Assembly: GCA_963780345.1 (NCBI GenBank)
Contig: CAWABU010000007.1
Span: 124,001-188,000, forward strand
DNA length: 64,000 bases
Direction of reading: 5' to 3'
Origin: PALSA-693 sp963780345
GTDB taxonomy: Bacteria; Actinomycetota; Acidimicrobiia; Acidimicrobiales; Palsa-688
Both the position numbers and the translations under genes were made by a program. Positions 43,503-52,539 of this stretch are shown here, piece by piece; the stretch's first letter is position 1, and each line of letters opens with the position of its first letter. The notes under the pieces are model-generated. The model searched no databases. It was not told where the DNA came from and saw only the letters and a program-made list of their open reading frames with translations.

Positions 43503-44099
43503 CTAGGCCAGGTCCGCTTCGGTGTCCAGCTCGAGGCGAACCCGGTGGCCCACAACCCACCCGCCGGTCGGGACGGGAATATTGAAGTCGAGGCCGTAGT
43601 CGCGTCGGTCGAACTCCCCAGTCGCCACGAAGGACAGCTTCGCCCGCACGCCACGGGGCACAGCCACCGCTCCCTGGAATGTCGCGTCAAGGCTGATCGG
43701 ACGGGTGACACCTTTGATGGTGAGATCTCCCAAAACCTCCCAGCGGTCACCCTCGATGTGATCGACCTTCGTGCTGCGGAACCGAAGCTCGGGATATTTC
43801 TCGACGTCCAGAAAGCGATCGCTCTTGAGGCTGTCGTCGGCTGCGTCGTTGGTGGTGTCAAGGCTGGCCGCCTGGATGGTGACCTCGACCCAGGACTCGC
43901 TTGGTGTCTCCTCGATATGGAACTCTCCGGAGAACGAGCGGAACCGGCCGTGCATTCGCGTCACGACCATGTGGCGAGCCTCGAAGGCGAGACTCGAATG
44001 AGCGGCGTCGATGACCCACACGCCGGGCACGGGGATTTGCTGTCCTTGGAACTCTCGAAGAGGTACGAAGGCCGAGGAAGGGGAGGAGGTATCGCTCAC
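43503..44099 (-). CDS. YceI-family protein
   Basis: The 198-aa lipocalin-like protein has GVWVIDAAHSSLAFEARHMVVTRMHGRFRSFSGEF in parts (YceI N-terminus), SDRFLDVEKYPELRFRST and GDLTIKGVTRPISLDATF. The family binds polyisoprenoid or other lipids; no signal peptide is seen here. The start is GTG with TAACAT 6 bases before it, a candidate leaderless promoter. Confidence 0.92.
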   Translation of the reverse strand: MSDTSSPSSAFVPLREFQGQQIPVPGVWVIDAAHSSLAFEARHMVVTRMHGRFRSFSGEFHIEETPSESWVEVTIQAASLDTTNDAADDSLKSDRFLDVEKYPELRFRSTKVDHIEGDRWEVLGDLTIKGVTRPISLDATFQGAVAVPRGVRAKLSFVATGEFDRRDYGLDFNIPVPTGGWVVGHRVRLELDTEADLA

Positions 44100-44111
44100 A
44101 GCAGGATGTTA
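44100..44111 (-). promoter_or_regulatory. candidate leaderless -10 of the YceI gene
   Basis: TAACAT on the minus strand (44111-44106), then CCTGCT, then GTG. The hexamer matches four of six bases of the -10 consensus. No Shine-Dalgarno is present. Confidence 0.4.
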
Positions 44112-44240
44112 CCGGCTCGGGCCCGCGCTGGAACCCGAGCATGGGAACCGAACTTCGTAACGATCATGCTCGGAGAGAAGCTGCTGTCTACCTCCAAAAA
44201 TCCCAACCATCAGAGTCCGGGGCAAAGGTCCGGCAGGGGA

Positions 44241-45245
44241 TCAACGAGCGGCAGCCGTCAGCGTGGCGGCAAAGACCACGTAGGCGGCCACGATCAGGCC
44301 ACCCACGCCGCGGCGCACACCGCGGTGGATGTAGGCGAAGCCGAGTACCAGGACGGTCAGGCCGGCATACCAGGCCGCGACCAGGGTCACGTTCGCCGTG
44401 GCCGGTCCGATGCCCAGGACAACTGCAGGTACTAACAGGCCGGCAGCCACATTGAGGGCGTTGCTGTTCATCGCCGTGCTCAGCGAGGCGGCCCCCCGGC
44501 CCCGCCGGGCCAGATAGACGGCAGCTACGGCGTTGGGAAGGCTGGTCACGCCGGCCAGCACCAGCGTGCCAACCACGATGTCGGGAATGGAGAAGCGCTG
44601 GCCCAAGGTTGAGGCGGCGCGCTCCATGACCACGCTGGCGGTGACGACCACCAGGAGCGCAAGTGACGCCACTACGATATCGGCCAGCCGGCCTCGGCGC
44701 GGGTGTATCGCGACGCTCAGCTCCAGTTCCTCTTCGGCTATGGCCACACCGAGCCACCGGCCCATTCGGGAGTCCGCCAGTCGGGCCCGCCGTTTGCGGC
44801 TGTTGAGACCGGCCAGAATGATATACGGCACCAGCACGGCCAAAACCAGCGCCAGAGCGGCCCCTGCGCTCACCACGTGCAGAACCGCCAGCAGGGTTAC
44901 CACGGCTATCCAGATGCCGATGGCGCCCTCGAGGGCGACGACCCGCCGGTGTAAGCCGATACCACCAGCGACGACTGCGCCCAGGCCGAGCAGCGCGGCC
45001 AGGTTGAACACGTTCGAGCCCAGTACCACGCCGACCCCGACGGATTGCTGGTGATGAGCCAGGGCGCTCACGGCCGAGGTGATCTCCGGAGTGTCAGCCG
45101 CCAGGGCGGCCAGCAGACCCAGCATGGCTTCGGAAGCCCCCAGCCGGCTCCCGATCCGCTCGATCCTGGTTACCAGCAGCCAGCTGATACCCAGACTCAC
45201 CAGAGTCCCGATCGCAAAAGCGAACGCCGCTACCGACGTGCTCAT
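44241..45245 (-). CDS. sodium/calcium exchanger-family membrane protein
   Basis: The 334-aa protein has two inverted halves of about five helices. Each carries an alpha-repeat: GASEAMLGLLAALAADTPEITSA (acid-containing TPEIT) and PDIVVGTLVLAGVTSLPNAVAAVYLA. The first repeat carries Glu where calcium binds; the second has Asn in place of the acidic residue, so the ion may differ from classical calcium exchangers. A cytoplasmic loop (about 160-200) is basic then acidic. ATG 45245 is preceded by GGTGG. Confidence 0.88.
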   Translation of the reverse strand: MSTSVAAFAFAIGTLVSLGISWLLVTRIERIGSRLGASEAMLGLLAALAADTPEITSAVSALAHHQQSVGVGVVLGSNVFNLAALLGLGAVVAGGIGLHRRVVALEGAIGIWIAVVTLLAVLHVVSAGAALALVLAVLVPYIILAGLNSRKRRARLADSRMGRWLGVAIAEEELELSVAIHPRRGRLADIVVASLALLVVVTASVVMERAASTLGQRFSIPDIVVGTLVLAGVTSLPNAVAAVYLARRGRGAASLSTAMNSNALNVAAGLLVPAVVLGIGPATANVTLVAAWYAGLTVLVLGFAYIHRGVRRGVGGLIVAAYVVFAATLTAAAR

Positions 45246-45453
45246 GCGCCACCGGCACAGCCGCAAGGGCTGCCGCCCGTCTGCGGGCCCATCCTCGAGC
45301 AGGGGTGGGTCAGCTCGCCGGGCCCGGCCCGCTGAAGCCGTCGAGGCCTCGCCGGCCTACCACGGTGAGATCCACCCGGAGTCGGCGGCCCGGCCTCGAG
45401 CAGGGCCGCTCCCGACCGCGCCTCATCTGCCGGACCAACGGCGTCCGCTCACC

Positions 45454-46626
45454 TCAGCGCACGCCGTAGAGGGCGGCGGCGTTCTCGAAGAGGACCTTTC
45501 GCAGCGTCGCCTCGGGTACGGTGCGGAGGGCGTCGGCGATGAAGTCGCGGGGAAGCTGTCCCGGCGAGCGGGGACCGGGATGCTGGCAGGTGGGGTGCGG
45601 ATAGTCCGTCTCGTACAGGACGTTGTCGGGGAAAGCTTCGATGGTAGTGAGGGCGCTGGCCCGTTCAAACCAGAAGCATCCGAAGATCTGGCGGCGGAAA
45701 TACTCCGAGGGCAGGAGGTCGTACTCGGGGTGCTCTTCCCGGATGCCTCCGCCCTGCCATTGCCAGTCGAATGTCTCGAGGACACCAGGGATCCAGCCGA
45801 CGCCGCTTTCGACCGAGACGAACTTGAGGCGCGGGAAGCGATGACAGATGCCGGCGAAGATCAAGTCGGCAACACAGCGCATGTTGTCGACCATGATGAG
45901 CGATGACACCTTGGCGAAGTTGGCCTGGAAGCCCATGCCGGCGGGGTCCTGCATCAGCGCCCCGATATCGCCGCCGCCGATGTGAAAGCTGATTGGTACC
46001 CCGGCGTCCTGGGCAGCCGCCCAGATCGGGTCCCAGTGGCTGGAGCCGAGGGGTGGCTCGCCATGGCTGTCCGGCTGGTTGCAGAAGTTGACCGCCCGAT
46101 GCCCGTTGGCCACGCAGCGCTCGACCTCTCGTACGGCGAAGTCGACGTCCCAGAACGGCGTCGACATGACGGGGATCAACCGGTTGGGATCGGCGCTGGC
46201 GAAGTCCACCATGAAGTCGTTGAAGGCGCGAACGCATTCATCGACCAGGTCCGGTTCACCCATTCGCCGGAACATCTGGGCACCGAAGCCGCCGACGTTG
46301 GGGTAGAGGACCTGGGCGTCGATGCCGTGTTCGTCCATGAATCGGAGGCGGGCGGCCGCGTCATACATCGAGGGATGGATCTGGTCGAAGGTCTTGGGCC
46401 CGTCGGGCACCACGCCGTCCCAGCCGGCCAGCGAGCTCGGCCCGGGGCTGCCGATGCGCGTGTCCTTGACGTACCAGGCGTCGACGCCCTCGCGGCGCTC
46501 GACGTGGGGGATCGCCTCGTCTCCCCACTTCGTCCTCGATATCCTTGCCGTCCAGACGTCGGGTGGCTCGGTCACGTGCGTGTCCACATCAAGCACCCTT
46601 TGCCCCTCGTACAATGTCGCGCTCAT
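45454..46626 (-). CDS. amidohydrolase (ACMSD-like, TIM-barrel)
   Basis: The 390-aa protein starts LDVDTHVTEPPDVW (HxT metal site variant), has LRFMDEHGIDAQVLYPNVGG, PISFHIGGGD (metal His), KFVSVESGVGWIPGVLE and ends with VLYETDYPHPTC (metal Asp). This is the amidohydrolase-2 branch that includes decarboxylases such as ACMSD. Substrate unknown. AAGGGAG precedes the ATG and TATACT lies about 32 bases upstream of it. Confidence 0.9.
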   Translation of the reverse strand: MSATLYEGQRVLDVDTHVTEPPDVWTARISRTKWGDEAIPHVERREGVDAWYVKDTRIGSPGPSSLAGWDGVVPDGPKTFDQIHPSMYDAAARLRFMDEHGIDAQVLYPNVGGFGAQMFRRMGEPDLVDECVRAFNDFMVDFASADPNRLIPVMSTPFWDVDFAVREVERCVANGHRAVNFCNQPDSHGEPPLGSSHWDPIWAAAQDAGVPISFHIGGGDIGALMQDPAGMGFQANFAKVSSLIMVDNMRCVADLIFAGICHRFPRLKFVSVESGVGWIPGVLETFDWQWQGGGIREEHPEYDLLPSEYFRRQIFGCFWFERASALTTIEAFPDNVLYETDYPHPTCQHPGPRSPGQLPRDFIADALRTVPEATLRKVLFENAAALYGVR

Positions 46627-46825
46627 GAGGCTCCCTTCCTCGGCCCAACGAACGGCAGAGTATAGCCCTGACGCTCACGGCGGAGAATGGCTCGCCGGTT
46701 GGCGACTGGAGGACCTCTGACGCTCGCAGAGGGATCAGTATTTCGGGCATGTACACCGCGGTTACCCGCCGGCACCCCCGGCGCCGTGCTGCCGACTCGT
46801 TGGCCTCGATTGCGATGGCGGAGAC

Positions 46826-46842
46826 CGGTGATCCGATCACCG
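46826..46842. promoter_or_regulatory. 17-bp palindrome upstream of an LLM gene
   Basis: CGGTGATC-C-GATCACCG, a perfect 8-bp inverted repeat with a one-base centre, 33 bases before the GTG at 46876. The position overlaps the expected -35 region, so it is a likely repressor operator. Confidence 0.5.
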
Positions 46843-46863
46843 CCGTGTCGGTCAGCGGAGGAT

Positions 46864-46875
46864 TAGAATGCGGCC
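46864..46875 (+). promoter_or_regulatory. leaderless -10 of the LLM gene
   Basis: TAGAAT (46864-46869) matches five of six bases of TATAAT and lies 6 bases before the GTG start. GGAGG is too far (14 bases) to act as a normal ribosome binding site. Confidence 0.45.
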
Positions 46876-47811
46876 GTGAGTCTCTCATTTGGGGTGCATA
46901 TCGGCCAACAGAACCTGCCCATGTCCGACCTGCGTGCGCTGTGGCGCCGGCTCGACGATGGCGGCGTGGACTGGATATCGGTCTGGGACCACCTGTATGA
47001 GGCACCGCCGGCGGGCGGGACAGTCGATCATTTCGAGGGTGTGGCCACGCTCGGTGCCCTTGCTGCCGATACCCGTCAGGCCCGGCTCGGCTGCCTCGTG
47101 TTCTGTGTCGCATATCGCAATCCCGGCCTGCTCGCCAAGGCGGCCACGACCATCGACCACATCTCGTCGGGCCGTTTCGAGTTGGGGCTCGGAGCGGGCT
47201 GGCACCAGTGGGAGGCCGAAGCCTACGGCTACGACTTTCCGGGAGCCGGGCGCCGCCTCGACATGCTCGAGGAGGCCGTCCCGTTGATCCGCAGCCTGCT
47301 CACCCAACCGAGGACGACCCACACGGGCCGGTACTTTCGCACGGACAACGCCTCCTGCCTGCCTGCGCCAGTCCAGTCACGGTTGCCGATCTGGGTGGGT
47401 GGCACCGGTGAGCGCCGCACCCTTCGCATCGCCGCGAACCACGCCGACGGATGGAACGCGGCGTATGTATCGGCCGACCGCTACGGTCACCTGATCGGGG
47501 TGCTCGATGACCACTGTCAAACGGCGGGACGCGATCCGGCGACGATCCGTCGCACCGTGAACCTGATCTTCGCCCTCTCCAATGACGGGACGTCAGCCGA
47601 CGACGTGATTGCCCGACAAGGTTGGGGTCCGATGGCGCCTATCGTGCGCGACGGCGCCATCTCGGGCTCGCCTGACTCCGCGGCCGAACAGATCCAGCGC
47701 TACATCGACGCCGGCGCCCAGGGCGTCAATGTCGCCCTTCGGGCTCCCTGGGATGACGCCGTCCTCGACCGGTATCTGGAGCAATTGCCGGTGCTGCGCA
47801 AGCTTTCCTGA
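46876..47811 (+). CDS. LLM-class F420-dependent oxidoreductase
   Basis: The 311-aa luciferase-fold protein has SFGVHIGQQNLPMSDL, GVDWISVWDHLYEAPP, RLGCLVFCVAYRNPGLLAKAATTIDHISSGRFELGLGAGWHQWEAEAYG in its typical segments and LPIWVGGTGERRTLRIAANHADGWN. It probably uses F420. Monocistronic and apparently controlled by the palindrome just upstream. Confidence 0.92.
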   Translation: MSLSFGVHIGQQNLPMSDLRALWRRLDDGGVDWISVWDHLYEAPPAGGTVDHFEGVATLGALAADTRQARLGCLVFCVAYRNPGLLAKAATTIDHISSGRFELGLGAGWHQWEAEAYGYDFPGAGRRLDMLEEAVPLIRSLLTQPRTTHTGRYFRTDNASCLPAPVQSRLPIWVGGTGERRTLRIAANHADGWNAAYVSADRYGHLIGVLDDHCQTAGRDPATIRRTVNLIFALSNDGTSADDVIARQGWGPMAPIVRDGAISGSPDSAAEQIQRYIDAGAQGVNVALRAPWDDAVLDRYLEQLPVLRKLS

Positions 47812-47853
47812 CTGCTGGTCGTCCGAGGCAGGAGCTCGACCGAGGTAGAATGC

Positions 47854-48708
47854 TCAGGTCGCCAGAGCCTCCCACTTCTTCCCTTGCCCGGGGACCAGAC
47901 GCCCGAAGACGGCGTCGGAGAAATGGCCGTTGGCCGCGATCGTTTGACTGCCCTCCAGCTCGGCGGCGATCTTTTCCTGGGTCCGCCGGGCCAGCGCCGG
48001 GTCGACATCGAAGATGACGCTCATCTCTGATTCCTCGAACTGCAACGGGCAGTGAATAGAGTCACCGAGGATGATGGCCCGATCGGTTCCCGACGAGATG
48101 ACGTAAGAGACGTGTCCCGGCGTGTGTCCGGGCGTGGCCATGGCGTTGACACCAGGCGCGACCACCTGGCCGTCCTGGATCGTTTCGATGCGGCCACGCA
48201 GGTGGGCCTGCACCGCGTCAGGATCCGGGCCAGCGTGGCCAACCGGGTCATCCATGGCATCCCAGAAGTCGAACTCTCCGGTACCGGCGAGGTACCGCGC
48301 CTTGGGAAAGGTGAGTGATCCGGCCTGGGAGGTCCAGCCCACGTGATCAAGGTGCAGATGGGTAAACAAGACGGTATCGATGTCGCCCGGTGAGGCACCC
48401 GTCTGCCTCAGGCTGTCGAGCAGGCGACCGCCGCGGAAAACGGCCTCCACCGCGGGGACCGGGACCTCGAGGTCACCAAAGCCCAAATCGACGAGAATTT
48501 TCTGATCGGCAGTCTCGATGAGGAAGCTACCAATGCTGGCGAGCCACTTTCTGTCCTCGTCGAGGTACTCGGGATGGGCAGCCCAGAGCTCCTCATTGGA
48601 AGAGGGAAAGGTGAGGGTGGCCGACGCCCGCCCATCTCCGTCAGGCAGGTAGGTCACGCGGATATCGCCAACCTGGATAGAGCAGGTGGCTGCGGGCTGG
48701 CAAGGCAT
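47854..48708 (-). CDS. metallo-beta-lactamase-fold hydrolase
   Basis: The 284-aa protein has the metal motif THLHLDH (H117, H119, D121, H122), GTGEFDFWDAM, TPGHTPGHVSYVIS and AIILGDSIHCPLQ. The layout is that of AttM/AiiB-like lactonases, so a quorum-signal lactonase is possible but unproven. AGGAGGAG 5-12 bases before ATG 48708 fixes the start in a longer frame. Confidence 0.9.
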   Translation of the reverse strand: MPCQPAATCSIQVGDIRVTYLPDGDGRASATLTFPSSNEELWAAHPEYLDEDRKWLASIGSFLIETADQKILVDLGFGDLEVPVPAVEAVFRGGRLLDSLRQTGASPGDIDTVLFTHLHLDHVGWTSQAGSLTFPKARYLAGTGEFDFWDAMDDPVGHAGPDPDAVQAHLRGRIETIQDGQVVAPGVNAMATPGHTPGHVSYVISSGTDRAIILGDSIHCPLQFEESEMSVIFDVDPALARRTQEKIAAELEGSQTIAANGHFSDAVFGRLVPGQGKKWEALAT

Positions 48709-48847
48709 CCGTCTCCTCCTCGGCTTCCCGCGATGCGGGCGTTTAGGTACTAGCGGGCAGCTTACTAATTCTCGGGGTGGTCCGCTCCGAAGCCCAGGAC
48801 GAGCTTCAGGCTCACCGTTACCGGTCCGGCACCGGTACGACGACGAC

Positions 48848-49393
48848 TTATGGAGGCGAGGCGTTGTCGATCGATCCGGGACGGAAGCGCAAAGCCGACC
48901 ACACGTCATCAACGGCCACCTGGCGGACGGGCCGGATGCCGTGCGGAGCGAGATGGCGGGCGAGGGTATCGCGATTCAGGTCCGTCCCCCGCTGGCCGCC
49001 CTTTGGATACACAACCCACGCCAGCTTGTCGGCACGAGCCGCCTCGAGCAGTGGGCCGAGGCGCCGATCCAGTTCGGCCTGGTTGACGGCAAACAGCACG
49101 ACGGCATCAGCGTTGTCCGCGTCCGGTGCACCTCTCACGCCATCGGGCAGATCGATGCCCGAGCCATCGGGCATGGCGATCACGGCGACGTGCTGACCGG
49201 TCCGCAGCTGCAGTTTTGCTCGGACGTCCACCTCCCGAGTATGACGCCATCCCTTGACCACCGCAGCCCGGATATCGATCGACCGGACCCTTTGAGGTGT
49301 GAGAATGCGATACCTGGTGGTAACCGCCGGAGCCGTGCCCGGCCCCCGGGTGACGTCCGGCGTCTGGGACGCGGGGTGCCGTCGGCTGGTCAC
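48848..49393 (-). CDS. DUF3052-like protein
   Basis: The 181-aa frame contains the DUF3052 pattern in its second half: VRAKLQLRTGQHVAVIAMPDGSG, DADAVVLF-like NADAVVLFAVNQAELDRRL, DKLAWVVYPKGGQRGTDLNRDTLARHLAPHG and DDVWSALRFRP. Function unknown. GTG 49393 overlaps the stop of the nucleoside hydrolase (GTGA), but residues 1-55 are unlike the family, so a later start near 49235 is possible. Confidence 0.7.
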   Translation of the reverse strand: MTSRRHPASQTPDVTRGPGTAPAVTTRYRILTPQRVRSIDIRAAVVKGWRHTREVDVRAKLQLRTGQHVAVIAMPDGSGIDLPDGVRGAPDADNADAVVLFAVNQAELDRRLGPLLEAARADKLAWVVYPKGGQRGTDLNRDTLARHLAPHGIRPVRQVAVDDVWSALRFRPGSIDNASPP

Positions 49394-50298
49394 GGCCCAG
49401 GGTTGCGTCCGAACAGTTCGGCGAAGAAATCGGCCGGATCGACGCCCTCGGCCACCTCGTGAGGGGCCGAGATGTCGTTGTCCGGATCAAACGCGGTGGC
49501 GCCCCGGTAGCGCGAACTGGTCAGTTCAACGCTCACCCGCCCTCGCCGCCACTCGCACAGTTCCGGCCGGAAAATGACCGCGGCCGCAAGCGGGTCGTGA
49601 TAGGTCACCGTGTCGGAGTGCCTTCCCCACACATCCGTCATCGCCGCGACGACATCCCAGGGGCCACCGAGGACCCGGAACCGATCGATCGAATCCCTGG
49701 TGCCCAGCACGCAGCGACGGGTGACGTTGAGTCCCACGGACCGGTGCGAGGCGATTGGGGTGCGATAGACGATGCGGGCGGCAGTTGGATCGCAGTACGA
49801 GTTCCACTCCTGGCCCCCGCCGACCCACGGCGACGCTGAGTAGGCTCCGCCCATGATCATGATTCCGGCCAGCTTGCCGGCCGACTCCGGGTAAGTGGCG
49901 AAGAGCAGGCCGGCGTTCGTCATGGGGCCGATCGTGAGGAGCATCACTTCACCGGGAGCGGCCTCGATGACGTCACGCAGGAACGTCACGGCCGTGTTCG
50001 GCGCAAACTCGCCGGGATCACGATGGTCAAATCGTTCGAGAACCGTCGCCTGGGGTACGTCCGGTTGTGGCGTCGACGCGGCTATGGCATGTTCGGTTCC
50101 GGCGTGGATGGCCAGGTCGGTCCGACCCGCGGCCTGGCAGACCGCATCGACCAGCGCCGCCCGCAGTCGAGGCTGCCCCGACACGGTAGTGATGCCGACG
50201 AGCTCGCACCTCGGCTGGCAGAGCAGATATGACACGCAGATGGCGTCGTCGATGTCGCTGCCGATGTCGGTGTCCAGCACGACCTTTACCCCGTCCAT
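49390..50298 (-). CDS. inosine-uridine-type nucleoside hydrolase
   Basis: The 302-aa protein begins with the family signature VVLDTDIGSDIDDA (calcium-binding Asp at 9, 11, 15, 17 or 18), has EVMLLTIGPMTNAGLLF, IMIMGGAYS and EWNSYCDPTAARIV with further ligands. It splits ribonucleosides to base and ribose in salvage. It is followed by the DUF3052-like gene with a 4-bp overlap. Confidence 0.93.
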   Translation of the reverse strand: MDGVKVVLDTDIGSDIDDAICVSYLLCQPRCELVGITTVSGQPRLRAALVDAVCQAAGRTDLAIHAGTEHAIAASTPQPDVPQATVLERFDHRDPGEFAPNTAVTFLRDVIEAAPGEVMLLTIGPMTNAGLLFATYPESAGKLAGIMIMGGAYSASPWVGGGQEWNSYCDPTAARIVYRTPIASHRSVGLNVTRRCVLGTRDSIDRFRVLGGPWDVVAAMTDVWGRHSDTVTYHDPLAAAVIFRPELCEWRRGRVSVELTSSRYRGATAFDPDNDISAPHEVAEGVDPADFFAELFGRNPGP

Positions 50299-50368
50299 AA
50301 GAGGGTAAACCTAATCTCAGGATCCCGGACCGCGTCTGATTCTCTCCGACGCGCCGGAGCGGAAAGAG

Positions 50369-50381
50369 TAGGGTCGCGCCG
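50369..50381 (+). promoter_or_regulatory. candidate leaderless -10 of the propeller gene
   Basis: TAGGGT (50369-50374) is 7 bases before the ATG at 50382. No Shine-Dalgarno. Confidence 0.35.
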
Positions 50382-51944
50382 ATGGACGACCGCTGGCAGA
50401 TGTACGACCGCACGCCGACCAGCGTGGGGACCGGGTGGCGATTCGAGCCGGTCACCGCTCCGAGCCGACTGGGCGGCAGCAATGGCATGACGATCGGCCC
50501 CGACGGGCGCCTGTATGTCACCCAGGTGTTCGCCTCGCAGGTCACCGCGATCGACGCGGAGACCGGGGCCCACGAGGTGTTCTCCCCGCTCGGCGGGGGA
50601 ATCGTCGGCCCCGACGACGGGATCTTTGCCGCCGACGGCACCTTCTTTGCGACCGAGCCGCTCATCGGCCGGGTCTCGGCCCGCCAACCCGACGGTAGCT
50701 ATCGGGTGGTGCGCGACAACCTGCCCGGAGCGAACGGCATCACCGTCGACCACGCCGGCCGGCGGCTGTTCGTCGATGAGTTCCGCCCCGGGGGACGGCT
50801 CATGGAGCTCGACCCCCTCGGCGCGGCGGAGCCGCGCTTCCTCCTGGAGGATCTCAACGGCCCCAACGCCCTGGCCATGGGCCCGGACGGTCGTCTGTAC
50901 TTCCCGCAGGTGTTCGCCAACCAGATCTGGGTCTACGACCTCGAGTCCGGCCAGAGCGAGCTGGTCGTCGACGATCTCAGCATCCCGACGGCCGTCAAGT
51001 TTGACTCGCGGGGCCGGATCGTCACCTCGGAGTCCGGCGCCGGGCGGATCACCGCCATCGACCTCGACAGCGGACGGCGGGAGACACTCGCCGAAGTGCC
51101 GCAGGGGATCGACAATGTCTCGGTCGGGCCGGACGACCGGATCTTCGTGGCCCATTACGTCGATGGGCGGGTGGCGGAGGAGACGGCGGGCCGCCAGCGG
51201 GTCCTGTCAGCGCCGGGGCTGCTTGGGCCTCACGGCCTGACCGTGGCCCGGGACGGGCGGCTCCTTATTGCCGACGGCCTGAGCATCGGGGAGTTGTCGG
51301 CGAACGGGACGGTCACCCGTCGGCTGGTCCTGCTGATCGACCTGCCCGGTCTGGCCGCCGGCGTGTGCGATGCAGGCGAAGACCTGCTGGTGGCGACGCA
51401 CACCGATGTCCTGCGCTACCCCGGCGGGTCGGGCCCGCCGTCAGTGCTGGTGGCCGGGCTTCAGGGGGCCAGCGCTCTCGTTGCCGATGGGGATGGCGGT
51501 GCCCTCGTGGTCGAGCGCGATGGCGGCCGGGTGCAGCGCATCGCCCGGGACGGCTCGACCCGGGTGGTGGCGTCCGGGCTGCACCGGCCCGGCGCGGTGG
51601 CGCGAAGCGCAGCAGGTGACCTGTACGTGAGCCAGGGGGAAGGCCGACCGGTCGTGGTGCTCGGAGATGACGCGGCCCGTCCGGTGATCGACGGACTCAC
51701 CGACGCTCAGGGCCTGGCCATTGCCGGCGACACCCTGCTGGTCGCCGACGTGGGATCGCACGAGCTCCTCGTCGTCGACCTGGCGGACGGCAGCCGGTCC
51801 GTCGCCGTGCGCGACGCCCGCATCGGGCAGCCCCGGCCCGGCGTGGTGCCGGCGGCGTTCTGCTCCGTCTGCGCCGACGACCGGGGCGGCTTCTACGTCG
51901 GAGCCAACGGGGACGGCAGCATCAACATCCTCACCCGGAGCTGA
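50382..51944 (+). CDS. SMP-30/NHL-type beta-propeller protein
   Basis: The 520-aa protein is built of propeller blades: GSNGMTIGPDGRLYVTQVF, GANGITVDHAGRRLFVDEF, GPNALAMGPDGRLYFPQVF, GIDNVSVGPDDRIFVAHYV, GPHGLTVARDGRLLIADG, then a second set from about residue 310 (LVADGDGGALVVERDGG, GLAIAGDTLLVADVG). This is about twice the SMP-30 length, so probably two propellers. Members act as lactonases or as scaffolds. No signal peptide. Divergent from the nucleoside hydrolase. Confidence 0.85.
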   Translation: MDDRWQMYDRTPTSVGTGWRFEPVTAPSRLGGSNGMTIGPDGRLYVTQVFASQVTAIDAETGAHEVFSPLGGGIVGPDDGIFAADGTFFATEPLIGRVSARQPDGSYRVVRDNLPGANGITVDHAGRRLFVDEFRPGGRLMELDPLGAAEPRFLLEDLNGPNALAMGPDGRLYFPQVFANQIWVYDLESGQSELVVDDLSIPTAVKFDSRGRIVTSESGAGRITAIDLDSGRRETLAEVPQGIDNVSVGPDDRIFVAHYVDGRVAEETAGRQRVLSAPGLLGPHGLTVARDGRLLIADGLSIGELSANGTVTRRLVLLIDLPGLAAGVCDAGEDLLVATHTDVLRYPGGSGPPSVLVAGLQGASALVADGDGGALVVERDGGRVQRIARDGSTRVVASGLHRPGAVARSAAGDLYVSQGEGRPVVVLGDDAARPVIDGLTDAQGLAIAGDTLLVADVGSHELLVVDLADGSRSVAVRDARIGQPRPGVVPAAFCSVCADDRGGFYVGANGDGSINILTRS

Positions 51945-52065
51945 CGTTTACCGGCCCGAGGGGCAGCAAAGACCGGGATCGTAAAGCGACCCAAACGGGA
52001 GGGTCTGGTTGGTTCCGGCGGCCGGACGTTCGGTCCACTTTCACAGTGGCTGGAAAATGGTGACC

Positions 52066-52092
52066 TGTCGATTCGGGCGCTTCTTGTTCGAC
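52066..52092 (+). promoter_or_regulatory. ECF42-type promoter
   Basis: TGTCGA (52066-52071), 17 bases, CGAC (52089-52092), 54 bases before the YCII gene. From memory, ECF42 sigma factors recognise TGTCGA at -35 and CGA at -10, so this is the expected autoregulatory promoter of the module. Confidence 0.7.
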
Positions 52093-52145
52093 GCTCTGCC
52101 AGCGGGAGGCGAAAGGCGCCTACGCAGACCAGAAACGGAGAAGAC

Positions 52146-52487
52146 ATGCGCTTCCTGGGATACACCCTGGCCAACGAGGCGGAGCTGCCGACCGAGCCCC
52201 CCGCCCCCGACATGTACGAGAAGATGGGCCGTTTCGTCGAAGAGGCGACCAAGGCCGGCGTCATCGTCGCCACCGGCGGCATAGCTCCAACGTCGGAGGG
52301 GGCTCAGATCAGCCTTCACCACGGCGAGTACACGGTCGTCGACGGGCCCTTCGCGGAGGCCAAGGAATTGGTGGGCGGCTGGGCCCTGATGGAGTGCCGG
52401 GACCTGTCAGAGGCGATCGAGTGGTCCAAGCGCTTTCTGGGCGTCCTGGGCGAAGGCGAGGTACGGGTGCGGCCCGTCCTGGCCTGA
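52146..52487 (+). CDS. YCII/DGPF-domain protein
   Basis: The 113-aa protein has MRFLGYTLANEAELP, FVEEATKAGVIVATGGIAPTSEGAQI and the name-giving DGPFAEAKELVGGWALMECRDLSEAIEW. DGPF proteins are the constant genetic partners of ECF42 sigma factors; their role (perhaps catalytic or sensory) is not known. GGAGAAG before the ATG. The sigma gene starts 52 bp downstream. Confidence 0.93.
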   Translation: MRFLGYTLANEAELPTEPPAPDMYEKMGRFVEEATKAGVIVATGGIAPTSEGAQISLHHGEYTVVDGPFAEAKELVGGWALMECRDLSEAIEWSKRFLGVLGEGEVRVRPVLA

Positions 52488-52539
52488 CCAGGCGCCGTAC
52501 CTCCGGCCGGTGGCCCGACGCGGTGGTTGAATCGGTGGG

